From Arthrobacter globiformis (GTDB lineage Bacteria; Actinomycetota; Actinomycetes; Actinomycetales; Micrococcaceae): a DNA stretch of 64,000 bases. Numbering within the stretch: the first letter of the stretch is position 1; each line of letters begins with the position of its first letter. A program made the position numbers and the translations under genes. Location of the stretch: contig NZ_JAUSZX010000001.1 of the NCBI RefSeq assembly GCF_030818015.1, forward strand, positions 4,278,001 through 4,342,000, written 5' to 3'. The notes below the pieces were generated by a model. That model was not told where the DNA came from, ran no database searches, and saw nothing but the letters and a program-made list of their open reading frames with translations. Positions 23,412-32,872 of the stretch are shown piece after piece.

Positions 23412-25202
23412 ATGTATCTGTTGCTCGCCGCCCACCCCGACGGCGCAGCCATACAGGAACTCACGGCGGCAGGCCTCCCCCATCCCGACAATCCGGAACC
23501 CCGGATCGTCAGCTCGGCCCCGCCATCCATTCACCCCGGGGCGCAGACCGCACCCCAGACCGCACCCGACGACGGAACCGGGCTCGCCGCCGTCGTCCGC
23601 GAGCTCGAGAGGCGGCGTCCTCGCTGGATCTGGCACCGCACCCAGGACTGGTACCCGTCACTGCTGGCGGCGGGCGTCGACGTGGAGCGTTGCTACGACC
23701 TCTCCTTGTGCGGCGCCATCCTGGCCCATTCCGAATTCACTGCCCACACCCCGTACGCCCGAAACGCCGAGAAGCTCACGCAGGACGACGACCTGCAGCC
23801 GCCGCGGCTCCTCCAGCCGCCCCCTCCGCCCGCGGACCAGGGAGCGCTCTTCGACGACCCCGGCGCGGCCACCAAACCGCGGCAAACCCTCGCTGAACTG
23901 CGTGCCGAATACGCCGCGCAGCAGGATGCCCTCGCAGCCGCCACCGGAGTCGCAGCGGGAGCAGCCGCCGCAGGAGACGGTAACCGGCGGCAGCGGCTCC
24001 AGCTCCTCCTCGCCGCCGAGTCGGCCAGCGCCCTGGTGGCAGCGGAAATGCAGCATGCCGGCGTGCCCTGGCGCGAGGAGCTGCACGAGCACATCCTGGC
24101 GGAGCACCTGGGCCCGCGGCCTCCGCTTGGGCACCGCCCGGCCAAGCTTGAGGCCCTCAACACCGAACTCCGAGGCCTGCTGAACGCCCCGGCACTGAAC
24201 CCGGACTCGCCACAGGAGCTGATGCGCGCCCTGCATCGCAACGGCATCGAGGTGAAGTCCACGCGGCAATGGGAACTGAAGGGGTCCAGCCACCCGGCCA
24301 TCGCGCCCCTGCTGGCCTACAAGAAGCTGTCGCGGCTGCACACCGCCAACGGTTGGGCGTGGCTGGACGCCTGGGTGCGGAACGGGAGGTTCCGGCCCGA
24401 ATACGTGGTGGGCGGAGTGGTATCGGGCCGCTGGGCGTCACGCGGCGGCGGGGCTCTGCAGATTCCCCGCCAGGTCCGCGGCGCCGTGCATGCAGACCCG
24501 GGGTACAAGCTCATCGTGGCGGACGCGTCCCAGCTGGAACCCCGTGTCCTTGCCGCCCTCGCCCAGGACTCGACCATGGCCGAGGCCGCCCGGGACCAGG
24601 ATCTCTACGCGGGAATCGCCGCCAAGGGGTTCGGCGGCGACCGCAGCAAGGCAAAAATGGCCCTGCTGGGGGCCATGTATGGCGCCACCTCCGGCGAGGC
24701 AGGCCGCCTAATGCCGCAGCTGGCCCGGACCTACCCGCGCGCCGTGGGTTTCGTCGAGCGCGCCGCCCGCGACGGCGAAGCCGGCAGGACCGTCAGCTCG
24801 CGCCTGGGACGCAGCAGCCCGCCACCGTCGGAACGGTGGTTCCTCAGCCAGCGGTCCACCTCTGCGGAGGAGCAGCGCCGCGCCGACGCGATCGCCCGTT
24901 CCCGGGGACGTTTCACGCGCAACTTCGTCGTCCAGGGTTCGGCGGCGGACTGGGCCGCCTGCTGGCTGGCGGAATTGCGACGCCGGCTGCGCACCATGCG
25001 TGCCACCGGTTCAGCAACCGGGGAACTCGTGTTTTTCCTGCACGACGAGGTCATGGTCCACGCCCCCGACTCCGCCGTGGACGACTGCATCAGCGCCATC
25101 GAGGAAGCAGCCAACGCAGCCAAGGAGCTGCTGTTTGGCCCCATTCCGGTCGAGTTCCCGGTGAGCGTCGCCGTCGTCGACTCCTACGACAACGCAAAGT
25201 AA
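23412..25202 (+). CDS. Family A DNA polymerase-like protein (bifunctional 3'-5' exonuclease/polymerase type)
   Basis: A 596-residue protein. The C-terminal half has family A palm and finger motifs: motif A VADASQLEPRVLAAL, motif B RSKAKMALLGAMYG and motif C FFLHDEVMV, with both catalytic Asp and HDE kept. The N-terminal 180 residues lie where an exonuclease domain would be, but no DEDD set is visible, so proofreading is doubtful. It is smaller than Pol I and is the form often annotated in Actinobacteria next to polA-independent contexts. ATG 23412 follows a weak CAGAAT by 7 bases. It may serve repair synthesis. Confidence 0.88.
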   Translation: MYLLLAAHPDGAAIQELTAAGLPHPDNPEPRIVSSAPPSIHPGAQTAPQTAPDDGTGLAAVVRELERRRPRWIWHRTQDWYPSLLAAGVDVERCYDLSLCGAILAHSEFTAHTPYARNAEKLTQDDDLQPPRLLQPPPPPADQGALFDDPGAATKPRQTLAELRAEYAAQQDALAAATGVAAGAAAAGDGNRRQRLQLLLAAESASALVAAEMQHAGVPWREELHEHILAEHLGPRPPLGHRPAKLEALNTELRGLLNAPALNPDSPQELMRALHRNGIEVKSTRQWELKGSSHPAIAPLLAYKKLSRLHTANGWAWLDAWVRNGRFRPEYVVGGVVSGRWASRGGGALQIPRQVRGAVHADPGYKLIVADASQLEPRVLAALAQDSTMAEAARDQDLYAGIAAKGFGGDRSKAKMALLGAMYGATSGEAGRLMPQLARTYPRAVGFVERAARDGEAGRTVSSRLGRSSPPPSERWFLSQRSTSAEEQRRADAIARSRGRFTRNFVVQGSAADWAACWLAELRRRLRTMRATGSATGELVFFLHDEVMVHAPDSAVDDCISAIEEAANAAKELLFGPIPVEFPVSVAVVDSYDNAK

Positions 25203-25522
25203 TCCGGCCGCCAGAGCCGGCCCAACCGAAACGGCGTACTTTGACGCGCAACGAGCCGGCCGCCGTCGTAATTCACGACGGCGGCGTCTCCAAAGTGCCC
25301 GCGACGGCACACCTGCCGCCCGCAGGGGCAGGACAATAGCCGGTGCACACGGGAAACAAAAGTCACATCCGCCCCATACGGAATAAGCGGTTGTACTGAG
25401 TAATGTACCGGCGGGTAGTTCGCATCATGTGGCGTGGGCCACTAAGCTCGATGGTGGCCGGGCAGTGGCAATAAGTTGGCTCGGCACGTGCGACGAAGCA
25501 TCAGCAGGGGGTTTCCACGCCA
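25203..25522. other. Intergenic region between the polymerase and YegP-like genes
   Basis: It holds the perfect hairpin at 25259-25285 and presumably the promoter of the YegP-like gene. No protein or known RNA is recognised in the remaining 230 bases. Confidence 0.4.
25259..25285. terminator. Perfect 11-bp hairpin downstream of the polymerase gene
   Basis: GCCGCCGTCGT (25259-25269) and ACGACGGCGGC (25275-25285) with loop AATTC. It is a strong GC stem 56 bases after the stop but lacks a T-run; terminator is the most likely role, an operator the alternative. Confidence 0.5.
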
Positions 25523-25714
25523 ATGGCGGGCAAGTTTGAAGTTCACCAGGATAGCGATCAGTCCTACAAGTTCCGACTCATGGATGGGGACGGAAACATC
25601 GTGGCAGAGTCGCCGCGGTTCAAGAGTGTTTCGGGAGTAGTGGCCGGCATCAACGCATTGCGCGAAAACGCCGCCACCGGCCTGGTGGTGGATCTGCGGA
25701 AATCGCAGCACTGA
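25523..25714 (+). CDS. YegP-like DUF1508 protein
   Basis: A 63-residue protein that is almost exactly one DUF1508 unit: GKFEVHQDSDQSYKFRLMDGDGNIVAESPRFKSV, then GINALRENA. E. coli YegP has two such units in tandem; single-unit forms are common in Actinobacteria. It is small, cytosolic and of unknown function, sometimes induced by stress. GGGGG lies 13-17 bases upstream of ATG 25523. The gene stands alone, convergent with the CoA pyrophosphatase gene. Confidence 0.88.
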   Translation: MAGKFEVHQDSDQSYKFRLMDGDGNIVAESPRFKSVSGVVAGINALRENAATGLVVDLRKSQH

Positions 25715-25771
25715 CCCTGGCGGGATAGCCAGCCGGAACACCAGCCGCGGACGGGCCAGCCAGCAGTACCG

Positions 25772-26449
25772 TCAGAGGTCCAGCGGGTGAAGCCTGGTCC
25801 TGTCCCATGGAACGGCCCAGGCCAACTGGTCGAACAGTTCGTTCAGAATCATGCCTGTAAAGCCCCAGACTACAAGGCTGTTCACGGTGAACGCCGGGCT
25901 CTGGAACGTCTGGTTCATGCGGGTCACGGCCGCCATGGTGCGGTTCTCGGGGTCCAGCAGATCGCGGACCGGCACCCGGAAGACCTGGGCGGACTCGCCG
26001 TAGTCCACCACCCGGACCGGCGACGGCGAAGCCCACCAGGCCAAGACAGGGGTCACCAGGAAGTTTCCGCGCGGAAGGGCCAGTTCCGGCAGGGCACCCA
26101 GCACTTCGACGCCGGAAGGGTCCACGCCGGTCTCCTCCTCCGCTTCCCGAAGCGCGGCCTCCACCGGCGTCTCACCGACATGGATACCGCCGCCGGGAAA
26201 TGCCACCTGCCCGGGATGGTCATCAAGGGTGTGGGCACGTTCCAGGAGCAGGACGTCGAGGTCGGCGGCCACGAGCGGCTTACCGGAGGCTGCGGGCACA
26301 TCGTCCAGGGCTCCGAAGAGGATCAGAACGGCCGCTTTGCGGACAACGGACTCGTCAACGGTGAGCTTTTGCCAGTAAGGATTCCGGGCAGGACCGGTTC
26401 CCGCCCGGATTGAATCGACGAGGTCCACCAAATCCTGGCGCGCTGTCAT
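25772..26449 (-). CDS. NUDIX hydrolase, CoA pyrophosphatase type
   Basis: A 225-residue enzyme. The NUDIX box is [23 protein letters not shown], preceded by [21 protein letters not shown], which is the UPF0035 motif of CoA diphosphatases (L-L-x-x-R-x-x-x-L-x-x-H-x-G-x-V-x-F-P-G-G). It would split CoA or CoA thioesters to 3',5'-ADP and 4'-phosphopantetheine. ATG 26449 overlaps the stop of the endonuclease III gene in an ATGA quartet (26446-26449) and has GGAGG about 6 bases upstream; the two genes are an operon. Confidence 0.93.
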   Translation of the reverse strand: MTARQDLVDLVDSIRAGTGPARNPYWQKLTVDESVVRKAAVLILFGALDDVPAASGKPLVAADLDVLLLERAHTLDDHPGQVAFPGGGIHVGETPVEAALREAEEETGVDPSGVEVLGALPELALPRGNFLVTPVLAWWASPSPVRVVDYGESAQVFRVPVRDLLDPENRTMAAVTRMNQTFQSPAFTVNSLVVWGFTGMILNELFDQLAWAVPWDRTRLHPLDL

Positions 26450-27420
26450 TGAGTCCTCCGCTGCGATTCCATCCGGATTTCGGCGGCGCGGTGCGTCTCG
26501 GCCAGCAGCTTCTCCAGGAGCTCCTCGTTTCCCGGCGCCAGTTCGTACTTCAGCAGTTTCGCGGCCTTGGCTGGGTTCGTCTCGCCCGAGCCAAAGCTGG
26601 GGCACCAGTTGGCCACGGCGCAGGCCCCACAGGCCGGCTTGCGGGAATGGCACACCCGCCTGCCGTGAAAGACCACCCGGTGGGACAGCATGGTCCAGTC
26701 CCTGGGCTCAAACAGCTCCGCCACGTCGGACTCGATCCTGACGGGGTCGTCCGACTCCGTCCAGCCGAAGCGCCGCGCCAGCCGCCCGAAGTGGGTGTCC
26801 ACCGTAATGCCCGGAATGCCGAACGCATTGCCCAGCACCACGTTCGCGGTTTTCCGTCCGACGCCGGGAAGCGTCACCAGGTCTTCCAGACGGCCGGGCA
26901 CCACGCCGTCGTACTCGTCCACCACCCGGTTCGCCAGCGCGAGCAGGTTCCGTGTCTTGGCGCGGAAAAACCCCGTCGGCTTGATGATGGCTTCCAGCTC
27001 CGCGGTGTCCGCTTCCGCCATGGCGCGGGCGTCCGGGTAGCGGGAGAAGAGCAGCGGCGTGATCAGGTTGACCGTCACGTCAGTGGTCTGCGCGGAGAGC
27101 ACCGTGGCCACGAGGAGCTCGAAGGGGTTCCGGAAGTCGAGCTCGGCGTGGGCATACGGGTACTGCTCGGCGAGGGCCCGGTTGATCCTGCGCGCCCGGC
27201 GCTTCAGGGCCAGGGGCGACTCGCCGGAACGGGCCGGCGGGCTAGCCGCCGCCCCGTTTTCGGCGGGGAGGGCACCGGCTGGAACTTCGGCGGCGATGGC
27301 GTGCCCGCCGATCTCCGTTGGAGCATCGGCCGGAACAACGGCGGCCGGAATCTCCGCGGGAGCAGGAGCCACAGGGACGCCGTCCGGCGTGCCGCGCCGG
27401 CGCGAAGCTGAGTCGGCCAC
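26446..27420 (-). CDS. nth: Endonuclease III (DNA glycosylase/AP lyase)
   Basis: A 324-residue base-excision-repair enzyme for oxidised pyrimidines. The helix-hairpin-helix is [17 protein letters not shown] with catalytic Lys in GRKTA, and catalytic Asp lies in [12 protein letters not shown]. The 4Fe-4S ligands follow as C-x6-C-x2-C-x5-C ([17 protein letters not shown]). About 70 N-terminal Ala/Pro-rich residues are extra compared with the usual 210-250 length; a start at a later codon is possible. GTG 27420 is 9 bases after the upstream gene's stop. Confidence 0.94.
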   Translation of the reverse strand: MADSASRRRGTPDGVPVAPAPAEIPAAVVPADAPTEIGGHAIAAEVPAGALPAENGAAASPPARSGESPLALKRRARRINRALAEQYPYAHAELDFRNPFELLVATVLSAQTTDVTVNLITPLLFSRYPDARAMAEADTAELEAIIKPTGFFRAKTRNLLALANRVVDEYDGVVPGRLEDLVTLPGVGRKTANVVLGNAFGIPGITVDTHFGRLARRFGWTESDDPVRIESDVAELFEPRDWTMLSHRVVFHGRRVCHSRKPACGACAVANWCPSFGSGETNPAKAAKLLKYELAPGNEELLEKLLAETHRAAEIRMESQRRTQ

Positions 27421-27429
27421 GGCGGCCGG

Positions 27430-28950
27430 CTAGCCGCGCTCGATGTTGCTGAGGTCGCGCAGGACGCCCACCCGGCCGTCCGTGTGCTGGACCAGGAACT
27501 CGTCCCCGCGGTCTTCGAGGGCCAGGACCCAGCCACCGGGCTCGATCCCGAACAGCGGTGCGCCCGTGCGCTCGTCAACGGCAGTGCGGTGCTGTGCCAC
27601 AGCGAACCAGAAGGCCTCGTGGACCTGTTCCTGTTCGGACTCCTCCGGCCGGCTCGCCGGGTCAACGGTGGCACCGATCGGTTCCTGCGACCTCGCCTGC
27701 TGCGGAATGTCCACCCTCGGGTGAACGGCGGTGGCAGGCGTGGCCGAGGCCGCCCGTGCCGCCTCCTCCGCGGCTTCACCTGCAGCAGCGTCGGACTTGC
27801 TTTCGGCCACGGGGGCTTCCGCAGCGGGCGCCTCCGTGGCTGCCGCCTCCCTGCCGACTGAATTTGCGCCGGCCGCAGGGGCGGTCGTGGCTGCCTCCAG
27901 CTGGGTCTGCTCGGCCTCGGGGGTGGCTGGCTGGGCGCCGGCGGCCTCGGCCTCGGCGGACGGCACTGTGCTCGTCTGTGCGGCGCCACCCGTCTGCACA
28001 GACGGCACGACGGCGGCCGGTCCCGTTTCCGGTGCGGCGGCGGCGCTGCTGGCCGCGTTAGCGGCGGGCCATATTCCGGTCGCGGTGCCGGAGGCCCCGG
28101 CCTGGGCTGCACCGCCCCCCGGCTGGCCGACCGCCGTCGCACCGTGGGAAGCGGATCCATGGGAAGCGGAACCGTGGGAAACAGGACCGCGGGATTCAGG
28201 ACCCGTAGAAGCCGCACCTGCGCCCGCAGCGCTGCCGGACAAAACACCGGGCGAAGCAGCGCCCGCGGAAGCACCGGTGGAAGAAGCACCCGGCGCAGCA
28301 GCGGCAGGCTTCGGCTCCTTGGATGATTTGGGCTTGCGCACCGGAACGGCCGAGTCTCGCGCCATGATGTGGGCCGGCACCTCGGCGCGGTCCAGGAAGT
28401 CGCCGGCGAAGAACGGGATGTAACGGGCCAGCACTGTGGCGGCCAGCAGCACAAGGGAGCCGATCAGCGCCACCAGCAGGCTGGGCGTGTACGCTCCGGC
28501 AACGGACAGGAAGAAGAAGCCGACCGCAAACGAGGCAACCACCGAACCGAACTGGTCCACGGAAAGGGATCCGATCCGGACCTTCGTGTCAGGGGCGAGC
28601 CGGCGGGCGGCAAACAATGCCGCAACAATGAGCGGCAGCACCACGCCGAGCCCCAGGAAGAACAGGCTTCCGAGGTTCCACAGGTTGTAGCGCACGGCGA
28701 ACATCGGAATCAGCGATGCAACGAAGAGAACCAGGGTGGCTGCGAAGACGGTCAGGTCACGGACGGTGAAAGGTCCGGCAACGGCCTCATTCCGCACGCC
28801 TTGCTGCTTCATGAAAGTCGGCGCAGCGCTGTGCGCTTCCGGCCGCCCGGACGATCCTGCCCCGTGCGGTGCCTGGCCTGCGCCCTGCTGGGCAGGACCC
28901 GCCTGGCCGACGCCCTGCTGGCCCGGCTGGCCCTGGCTTTGCTGATTCAT
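27430..28950 (-). CDS. Hypothetical membrane protein with Ala/Pro-rich linker and SH3-like C-terminal domain
   Basis: A 506-residue protein, not recognised as a whole. Gln/Gly-rich N-terminus (1-45), then four hydrophobic helices (about 65-170: LTVFAATLVLFVASLIPMF, LGSLFFLGLGVVLPLIVAALFAA, VVASFAVGFFFLSV, LLVALIGSLVLLAATVLA). A 230-residue low-complexity Ala/Pro/Ser linker with SHGSA repeats follows, and a C-terminal domain of about 70 residues (VLALEDRGDEFLVQHTDGRVGVLRDLS) resembling a small SH3-like fold. ATG 28950 has AAGGAG 6 bases upstream. Upstream of nth on the same strand. Confidence 0.7.
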   Translation of the reverse strand: MNQQSQGQPGQQGVGQAGPAQQGAGQAPHGAGSSGRPEAHSAAPTFMKQQGVRNEAVAGPFTVRDLTVFAATLVLFVASLIPMFAVRYNLWNLGSLFFLGLGVVLPLIVAALFAARRLAPDTKVRIGSLSVDQFGSVVASFAVGFFFLSVAGAYTPSLLVALIGSLVLLAATVLARYIPFFAGDFLDRAEVPAHIMARDSAVPVRKPKSSKEPKPAAAAPGASSTGASAGAASPGVLSGSAAGAGAASTGPESRGPVSHGSASHGSASHGATAVGQPGGGAAQAGASGTATGIWPAANAASSAAAAPETGPAAVVPSVQTGGAAQTSTVPSAEAEAAGAQPATPEAEQTQLEAATTAPAAGANSVGREAAATEAPAAEAPVAESKSDAAAGEAAEEAARAASATPATAVHPRVDIPQQARSQEPIGATVDPASRPEESEQEQVHEAFWFAVAQHRTAVDERTGAPLFGIEPGGWVLALEDRGDEFLVQHTDGRVGVLRDLSNIERG

Positions 28951-29353
28951 TCTGTTCTCCTTAGCGTGGCGGCGCCCGGACTGGCGTCCGCTGCGTGATT
29001 CCGCCCTACGGCCGGAGCCTGACCACAAGCGGTCTGGCTGCCTCCGGCCACTGTCACGAGTCCATCTCAGCCTAGCCAAGTGGAGGATGCTTCACTAGCT
29101 GACTGGCCGCGGTGCGGCGTGCTCATGGAAGCCGCACAGCTGTCCCAAAGAACCGTTCACCGCTAAATGGGCACCGCTCACGGCCGTTCGTGTGACGCGG
29201 CCCACGCGCCGAAGCCTGAGGCGCTAGTCTGGTTTCGGAACAGCTCTTTGCGGTGCGTCCGCAACGGGCCGTTGCCCGTCGCCGTGCGCCGGCCGGGCAG
29301 TGGCCGGGACCGGCGCACCGCGCAGCAAAGATCGATGAATGATGAGGTTCACC
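28951..29353. other. Divergent promoter region before acetyl-CoA synthetase
   Basis: No protein is supported. A possible -10 (TAGTCT, 29225-29230) would give acs a leader of about 115 bases with a stem GTGCGCCGG (29284-29292) / CCGGCGCAC (29310-29318). A partial Crp half-site (TGTGA) lies near 29191; its partner half does not match. All three are low confidence. Confidence 0.3.
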
Positions 29354-31363
29354 ATGTCCGAGGACACCCCCGGCTCGACGGCCACCGCTGCCACCCCCAG
29401 CCAGCAGGGCGATGCTCTTGAAAACCTGCTGCATGAGAGCCGCAAGTTTGCCCCTTCCGAGGATTTCGCTGCCAACGCCGTGGTGGGCGCCGAGGTCTAT
29501 GCCGAGGCCGAGGCAGACCGCCCCGCGTTCTGGGCCAAGCAGGCCCGCGAGCTGCTGACCTGGAGCAAGGACTTTGACCAGGCATTGGACTGGTCAAACC
29601 CGCCGTTCGCGAAGTGGTTCGTGGGCGGGGAGGTCAACGCCGCGTACAACGCGCTGGACCGGCACGTGGAGAACGGCCTGGGCGACCGGGTGGCGATCTA
29701 CTTCGAGGGTGAGCCGGGCGATACCCGCACCTACACCTACGCGGAGCTCACCGAAGAGGTGAAGAGGGCCGCGAACGCGTTCGAGTCCCTCGGCGTGGCC
29801 AAGGGCGACCGGGTGGCCGTGTACCTGCCGATGATCCCCGAGGCCGTGATCACCCTGCTGGCCTGCGCCCGGATCGGCGCCGTGCACTCGGTGGTGTTCG
29901 GAGGGTTCTCCGCCGACGCGCTGCGGTCCCGGATCGAGGACGCCGAAGCCAAGCTAGTGGTCACCGCGGACGGCACCTACCGGCGCGGCAAGCCCAGCGC
30001 CCTGAAAACCGCTGTCGACGCCGCCCTGTCCCTTGAGGGAGACGGCAACGGCCACACCGTGCAGAACGTCGTGGTGGTCAAGCGCAACGGCCAGGACGTG
30101 GACTGGCACGAGGGGCGGGACCACTGGTGGGCGGACATCGTCGGGGCAGCGTCGGCCGAGCACACCGCCGTCGGGCATGACTCCGAGCACCCGTTGTTCA
30201 TCCTTTACACCTCCGGCACCACCGGCAAGCCGAAGGGCATCCTGCACACCACAGGCGGGTACCTCACCCAGACCGCCTACACCCACAAGGCGGTATTTGA
30301 CCTGCACCCCGAGACGGACGTGTACTGGTGCACGGCCGACGTCGGATGGGTCACCGGCCACTCGTACGTCGCCTATGCGCCGCTCATCAACGGTGCCACC
30401 CAGGTCATGTACGAGGGCACCCCGGACTCCCCGCACCAGGGCCGCTGGTGGGAGATCGTGGAAAAGTACAAGGTCTCCATCCTCTACACCGCCCCCACCG
30501 CGATCCGCACCTTCATGAAATGGGGCCGGGACATCCCGGACAAGTACGACCTCTCCTCCATCCGGGTCCTGGGCTCCGTGGGCGAACCCATCAACCCCGA
30601 AGCCTGGATGTGGTACCGCGACGTCATCGGCGGGAACAAGGCTCCCATCGTGGACACCTGGTGGCAGACCGAAACCGGCGCCCAGATGATCGCCCCGCTG
30701 CCCGGTGTGACCGCCACCAAGCCCGGCTCCGCCCAGGTGCCGCTGCCCGGCATCGCCGTGGACGTCGTGGACGAGAACGGCGCCTCGGTCCCGGACGGGC
30801 ATGGCGGCTTCCTGGTGATCCGCGAACCCTGGCCGGCCATGCTCCGCGGGATCTGGGGCGACCCGGAGCGCTTCAAGGACACCTACTGGTCCCGCTTCGA
30901 GAACATGTACTTCGCGGGCGACGGCGCGAAGAAGGACGAGGACGGCGACATCTGGCTCCTGGGCCGGGTGGATGACGTCATGAACGTCTCCGGACACCGC
31001 CTTTCCACCACCGAAATCGAATCCGCACTGGTCAGCCACCCCGCGGTGGCCGAGGCCGCCGTCGTCGGCGCCACCGACGAAACCACCGGCCAGGCCGTCG
31101 TCGCGTTCGTCATCCTCCGCGGCGACGCCGTGGACTCCGGGGACGAGATCATCCAGGAACTCCGCAACCACGTCGGCAAGGAAATCGGCCCCATCGCCAA
31201 ACCCAAGACCATCCTCGTGGTCCCCGAACTGCCCAAGACCCGCTCCGGCAAGATCATGCGCCGCCTCCTCAAGGACGTCGCCGAAGGCCGCGACGTCGGA
31301 GACGCCACCACACTCGCCGACAACACCGTCATGCAGCAGATCGCCGCGTCACTGAAGAAGTAG
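29354..31363 (+). CDS. acs: Acetyl-CoA synthetase
   Basis: A 669-residue AMP-forming enzyme making acetyl-CoA from acetate, ATP and CoA. The core P-loop-like motif is [15 protein letters not shown], with [10 protein letters not shown], the hinge region [13 protein letters not shown] and [20 protein letters not shown]. The catalytic lysine, the usual acetylation target, is K633 in [13 protein letters not shown] 29354 has TGAGG 6 bases upstream; the earlier ATG at 29339 lacks support. Length and motifs are those of Acs. AcuC at the window start belongs to the family that deacetylates this lysine. Confidence 0.97.
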   Translation: MSEDTPGSTATAATPSQQGDALENLLHESRKFAPSEDFAANAVVGAEVYAEAEADRPAFWAKQARELLTWSKDFDQALDWSNPPFAKWFVGGEVNAAYNALDRHVENGLGDRVAIYFEGEPGDTRTYTYAELTEEVKRAANAFESLGVAKGDRVAVYLPMIPEAVITLLACARIGAVHSVVFGGFSADALRSRIEDAEAKLVVTADGTYRRGKPSALKTAVDAALSLEGDGNGHTVQNVVVVKRNGQDVDWHEGRDHWWADIVGAASAEHTAVGHDSEHPLFILYTSGTTGKPKGILHTTGGYLTQTAYTHKAVFDLHPETDVYWCTADVGWVTGHSYVAYAPLINGATQVMYEGTPDSPHQGRWWEIVEKYKVSILYTAPTAIRTFMKWGRDIPDKYDLSSIRVLGSVGEPINPEAWMWYRDVIGGNKAPIVDTWWQTETGAQMIAPLPGVTATKPGSAQVPLPGIAVDVVDENGASVPDGHGGFLVIREPWPAMLRGIWGDPERFKDTYWSRFENMYFAGDGAKKDEDGDIWLLGRVDDVMNVSGHRLSTTEIESALVSHPAVAEAAVVGATDETTGQAVVAFVILRGDAVDSGDEIIQELRNHVGKEIGPIAKPKTILVVPELPKTRSGKIMRRLLKDVAEGRDVGDATTLADNTVMQQIAASLKK

Positions 31364-31375
31364 GGCGTAGCAACT

Positions 31376-31417
31376 AACGCAGGGCCCCTCCGGAACACCG
31401 GGCGGGCCCTGCGTTTT
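31376..31417 (+). terminator. Rho-independent terminator of acs
   Basis: AACGCAGGGCCC (31376-31387) pairs with GGGCCCTGCGTT (31404-31415), ending in TTTT. It lies 13 bases after the stop. Confidence 0.85.
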
Positions 31418-31491
31418 AGGTCCTACCGGGGGCCAGCCGTCGGCATCCTCAGGTGTTATTTAGCGATCTTTCCTGTTCCCTTTTGCGAGGT

Positions 31492-31521
31492 TATAGTCAG
31501 AATATGTGACACATGTCACAT
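31492..31521 (+). promoter_or_regulatory. Perfect Crp/GlxR-type box and -10 before the first sugar ABC operon
   Basis: TGTGACACATGTCACA (31505-31520) matches TGTGA-N6-TCACA exactly, the known site of Crp/GlxR in Actinobacteria and E. coli. TATAGT (31492-31497) just upstream would place the box over the transcription start, so binding would repress. An alternative reading as an operator of the downstream DeoR regulator is possible, as ATGTGACA/TGTCACAT is also an 8-bp inverted repeat. Confidence 0.65.
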
Positions 31522-31544
31522 GACTCCATTCCCCGGGAGAGATC

Positions 31545-32855
31545 ATGGCACCACATCCGGAAGCGTCCACCAGCGCCGGGCCAGCCCGGCGGACATTCCT
31601 CAAGACTATTGGCGTGAGTGCTGCCGGCCTGGCCGGCGTACCACTGTTGGCGGCGTGCACCGGAGGCAGCGGGCCGTCCGCCGGAGGCTCGGAATCCTCC
31701 GGCCTGTCGTTCGGCTCCGGCTCCTCCGACGAAGTTCCCAAGAAGGCGTACCAGGCGGTGACCGACGCTTTCACCCAGAAGACGGGCAAGACAGTCCGCA
31801 CCAACGTGGTACCGCACAACGACTTCCAGAACAAGATCAACTCCTACCTGCAGGGCTCGCCGGATGACGCCTTTACCTGGTTCGCCGGCTACAGGATGCA
31901 GTTCTATGCTGGCAAGGGGCTCCTGGCGCCAGTTGATGACGTCTGGAGCAAGATCGGCGGCAACTTCTCCGACGCGCTGAAGAAGGCCTCCACCGGCCCG
32001 GACGGGAAGATGTACTTCGTCCCCAACTACAACTATCCGTGGGGCTTCTTCTACCGGAAGAGCCTGTGGGCCGACAAGGGTTACGAGGTGCCGGAAACCT
32101 TCGATGCCCTCAAGACCCTGGCGGCCAAGATGAAGGCCGACGGCATCATTCCGATCGGTTTTGCGGACAAGGACGGCTGGCCCGCCATGGGCACGTTCGA
32201 CTACATCAACATGCGCGCCAACGGATACCAGTTCCACGTGGATCTGTGCGCCCACAAGGAGTCCTGGGACCAAAAGAAGGTGACGGACGTTTTCGATACC
32301 TGGTCCGCGCTGCTGCCCTTCCAGGATCCTGCAGCGCTCGGCCAGACCTGGCAGGACGCCGCGAGGGCGCTGGCTGCCAAGAAGACGGGCATGTACCTGC
32401 TCGGCTCCTTCGTCACGCAGCAGTTCACGGATCCTGCAGTGCTGAAGGACATCGATTTCTTCGCGTTCCCGGAGATCGCCGCCGAAGGGCGGGATGCGGT
32501 GGAGGCTCCCATCGACGGGCTGCTGCTGTCCACCAAGGGCGGCGGGAACGCGGCCGCGCACCAGTTCATGGAATTCATCGGCACCCCCGAGGGCCAGGAC
32601 ATCTACGCCTCGGTGGACGCCTCCAACATCGCCACGGCCAAGGGCGCGGACACCTCCAAGTTCACGCCGCTGAACAAGAAATGTGCGGACACCATCGCGC
32701 AGGCCAAGTCCATCAGCCAGTTCTTTGACCGTGACGCCCTGCCCGCCATGGCCAACAACGTCATGATCCCGGCCCTGCAGACCTTCCTCAAGGACGGCAA
32801 GATGGACGTCAAGAACCTTGAGGCACAGGCCAAGTCACTGTACGCGGCCCAGTAG
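31545..32855 (+). CDS. ABC sugar-binding lipoprotein (family 1 solute-binding protein)
   Basis: A 436-residue extracellular binding protein. The signal has a Tat-like twin arginine (RRTFLK, 15-20) and lipobox LLAAC with Cys38 as lipid anchor. The mature part has the family 1 fold (VTDAFTQKTGKTVRTNVVPHNDFQNKINSYL, KMYFVPNYNYPWGFFYRKSLW), fitting a sugar or oligosaccharide ligand. ATG 31545 has GGGAGAG upstream. Two permease genes follow, then a DeoR regulator. The ligand is not specified by sequence alone. Confidence 0.93.
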   Translation: MAPHPEASTSAGPARRTFLKTIGVSAAGLAGVPLLAACTGGSGPSAGGSESSGLSFGSGSSDEVPKKAYQAVTDAFTQKTGKTVRTNVVPHNDFQNKINSYLQGSPDDAFTWFAGYRMQFYAGKGLLAPVDDVWSKIGGNFSDALKKASTGPDGKMYFVPNYNYPWGFFYRKSLWADKGYEVPETFDALKTLAAKMKADGIIPIGFADKDGWPAMGTFDYINMRANGYQFHVDLCAHKESWDQKKVTDVFDTWSALLPFQDPAALGQTWQDAARALAAKKTGMYLLGSFVTQQFTDPAVLKDIDFFAFPEIAAEGRDAVEAPIDGLLLSTKGGGNAAAHQFMEFIGTPEGQDIYASVDASNIATAKGADTSKFTPLNKKCADTIAQAKSISQFFDRDALPAMANNVMIPALQTFLKDGKMDVKNLEAQAKSLYAAQ

Positions 32856-32872
32856 TGGTCCGGGGGACTCCC

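Noticed and set aside
29954..31171. A minus-strand 405-codon frame opposite acs
   Set aside because: It is a shadow frame; acs is complete on the plus strand and the translation lacks any domain.
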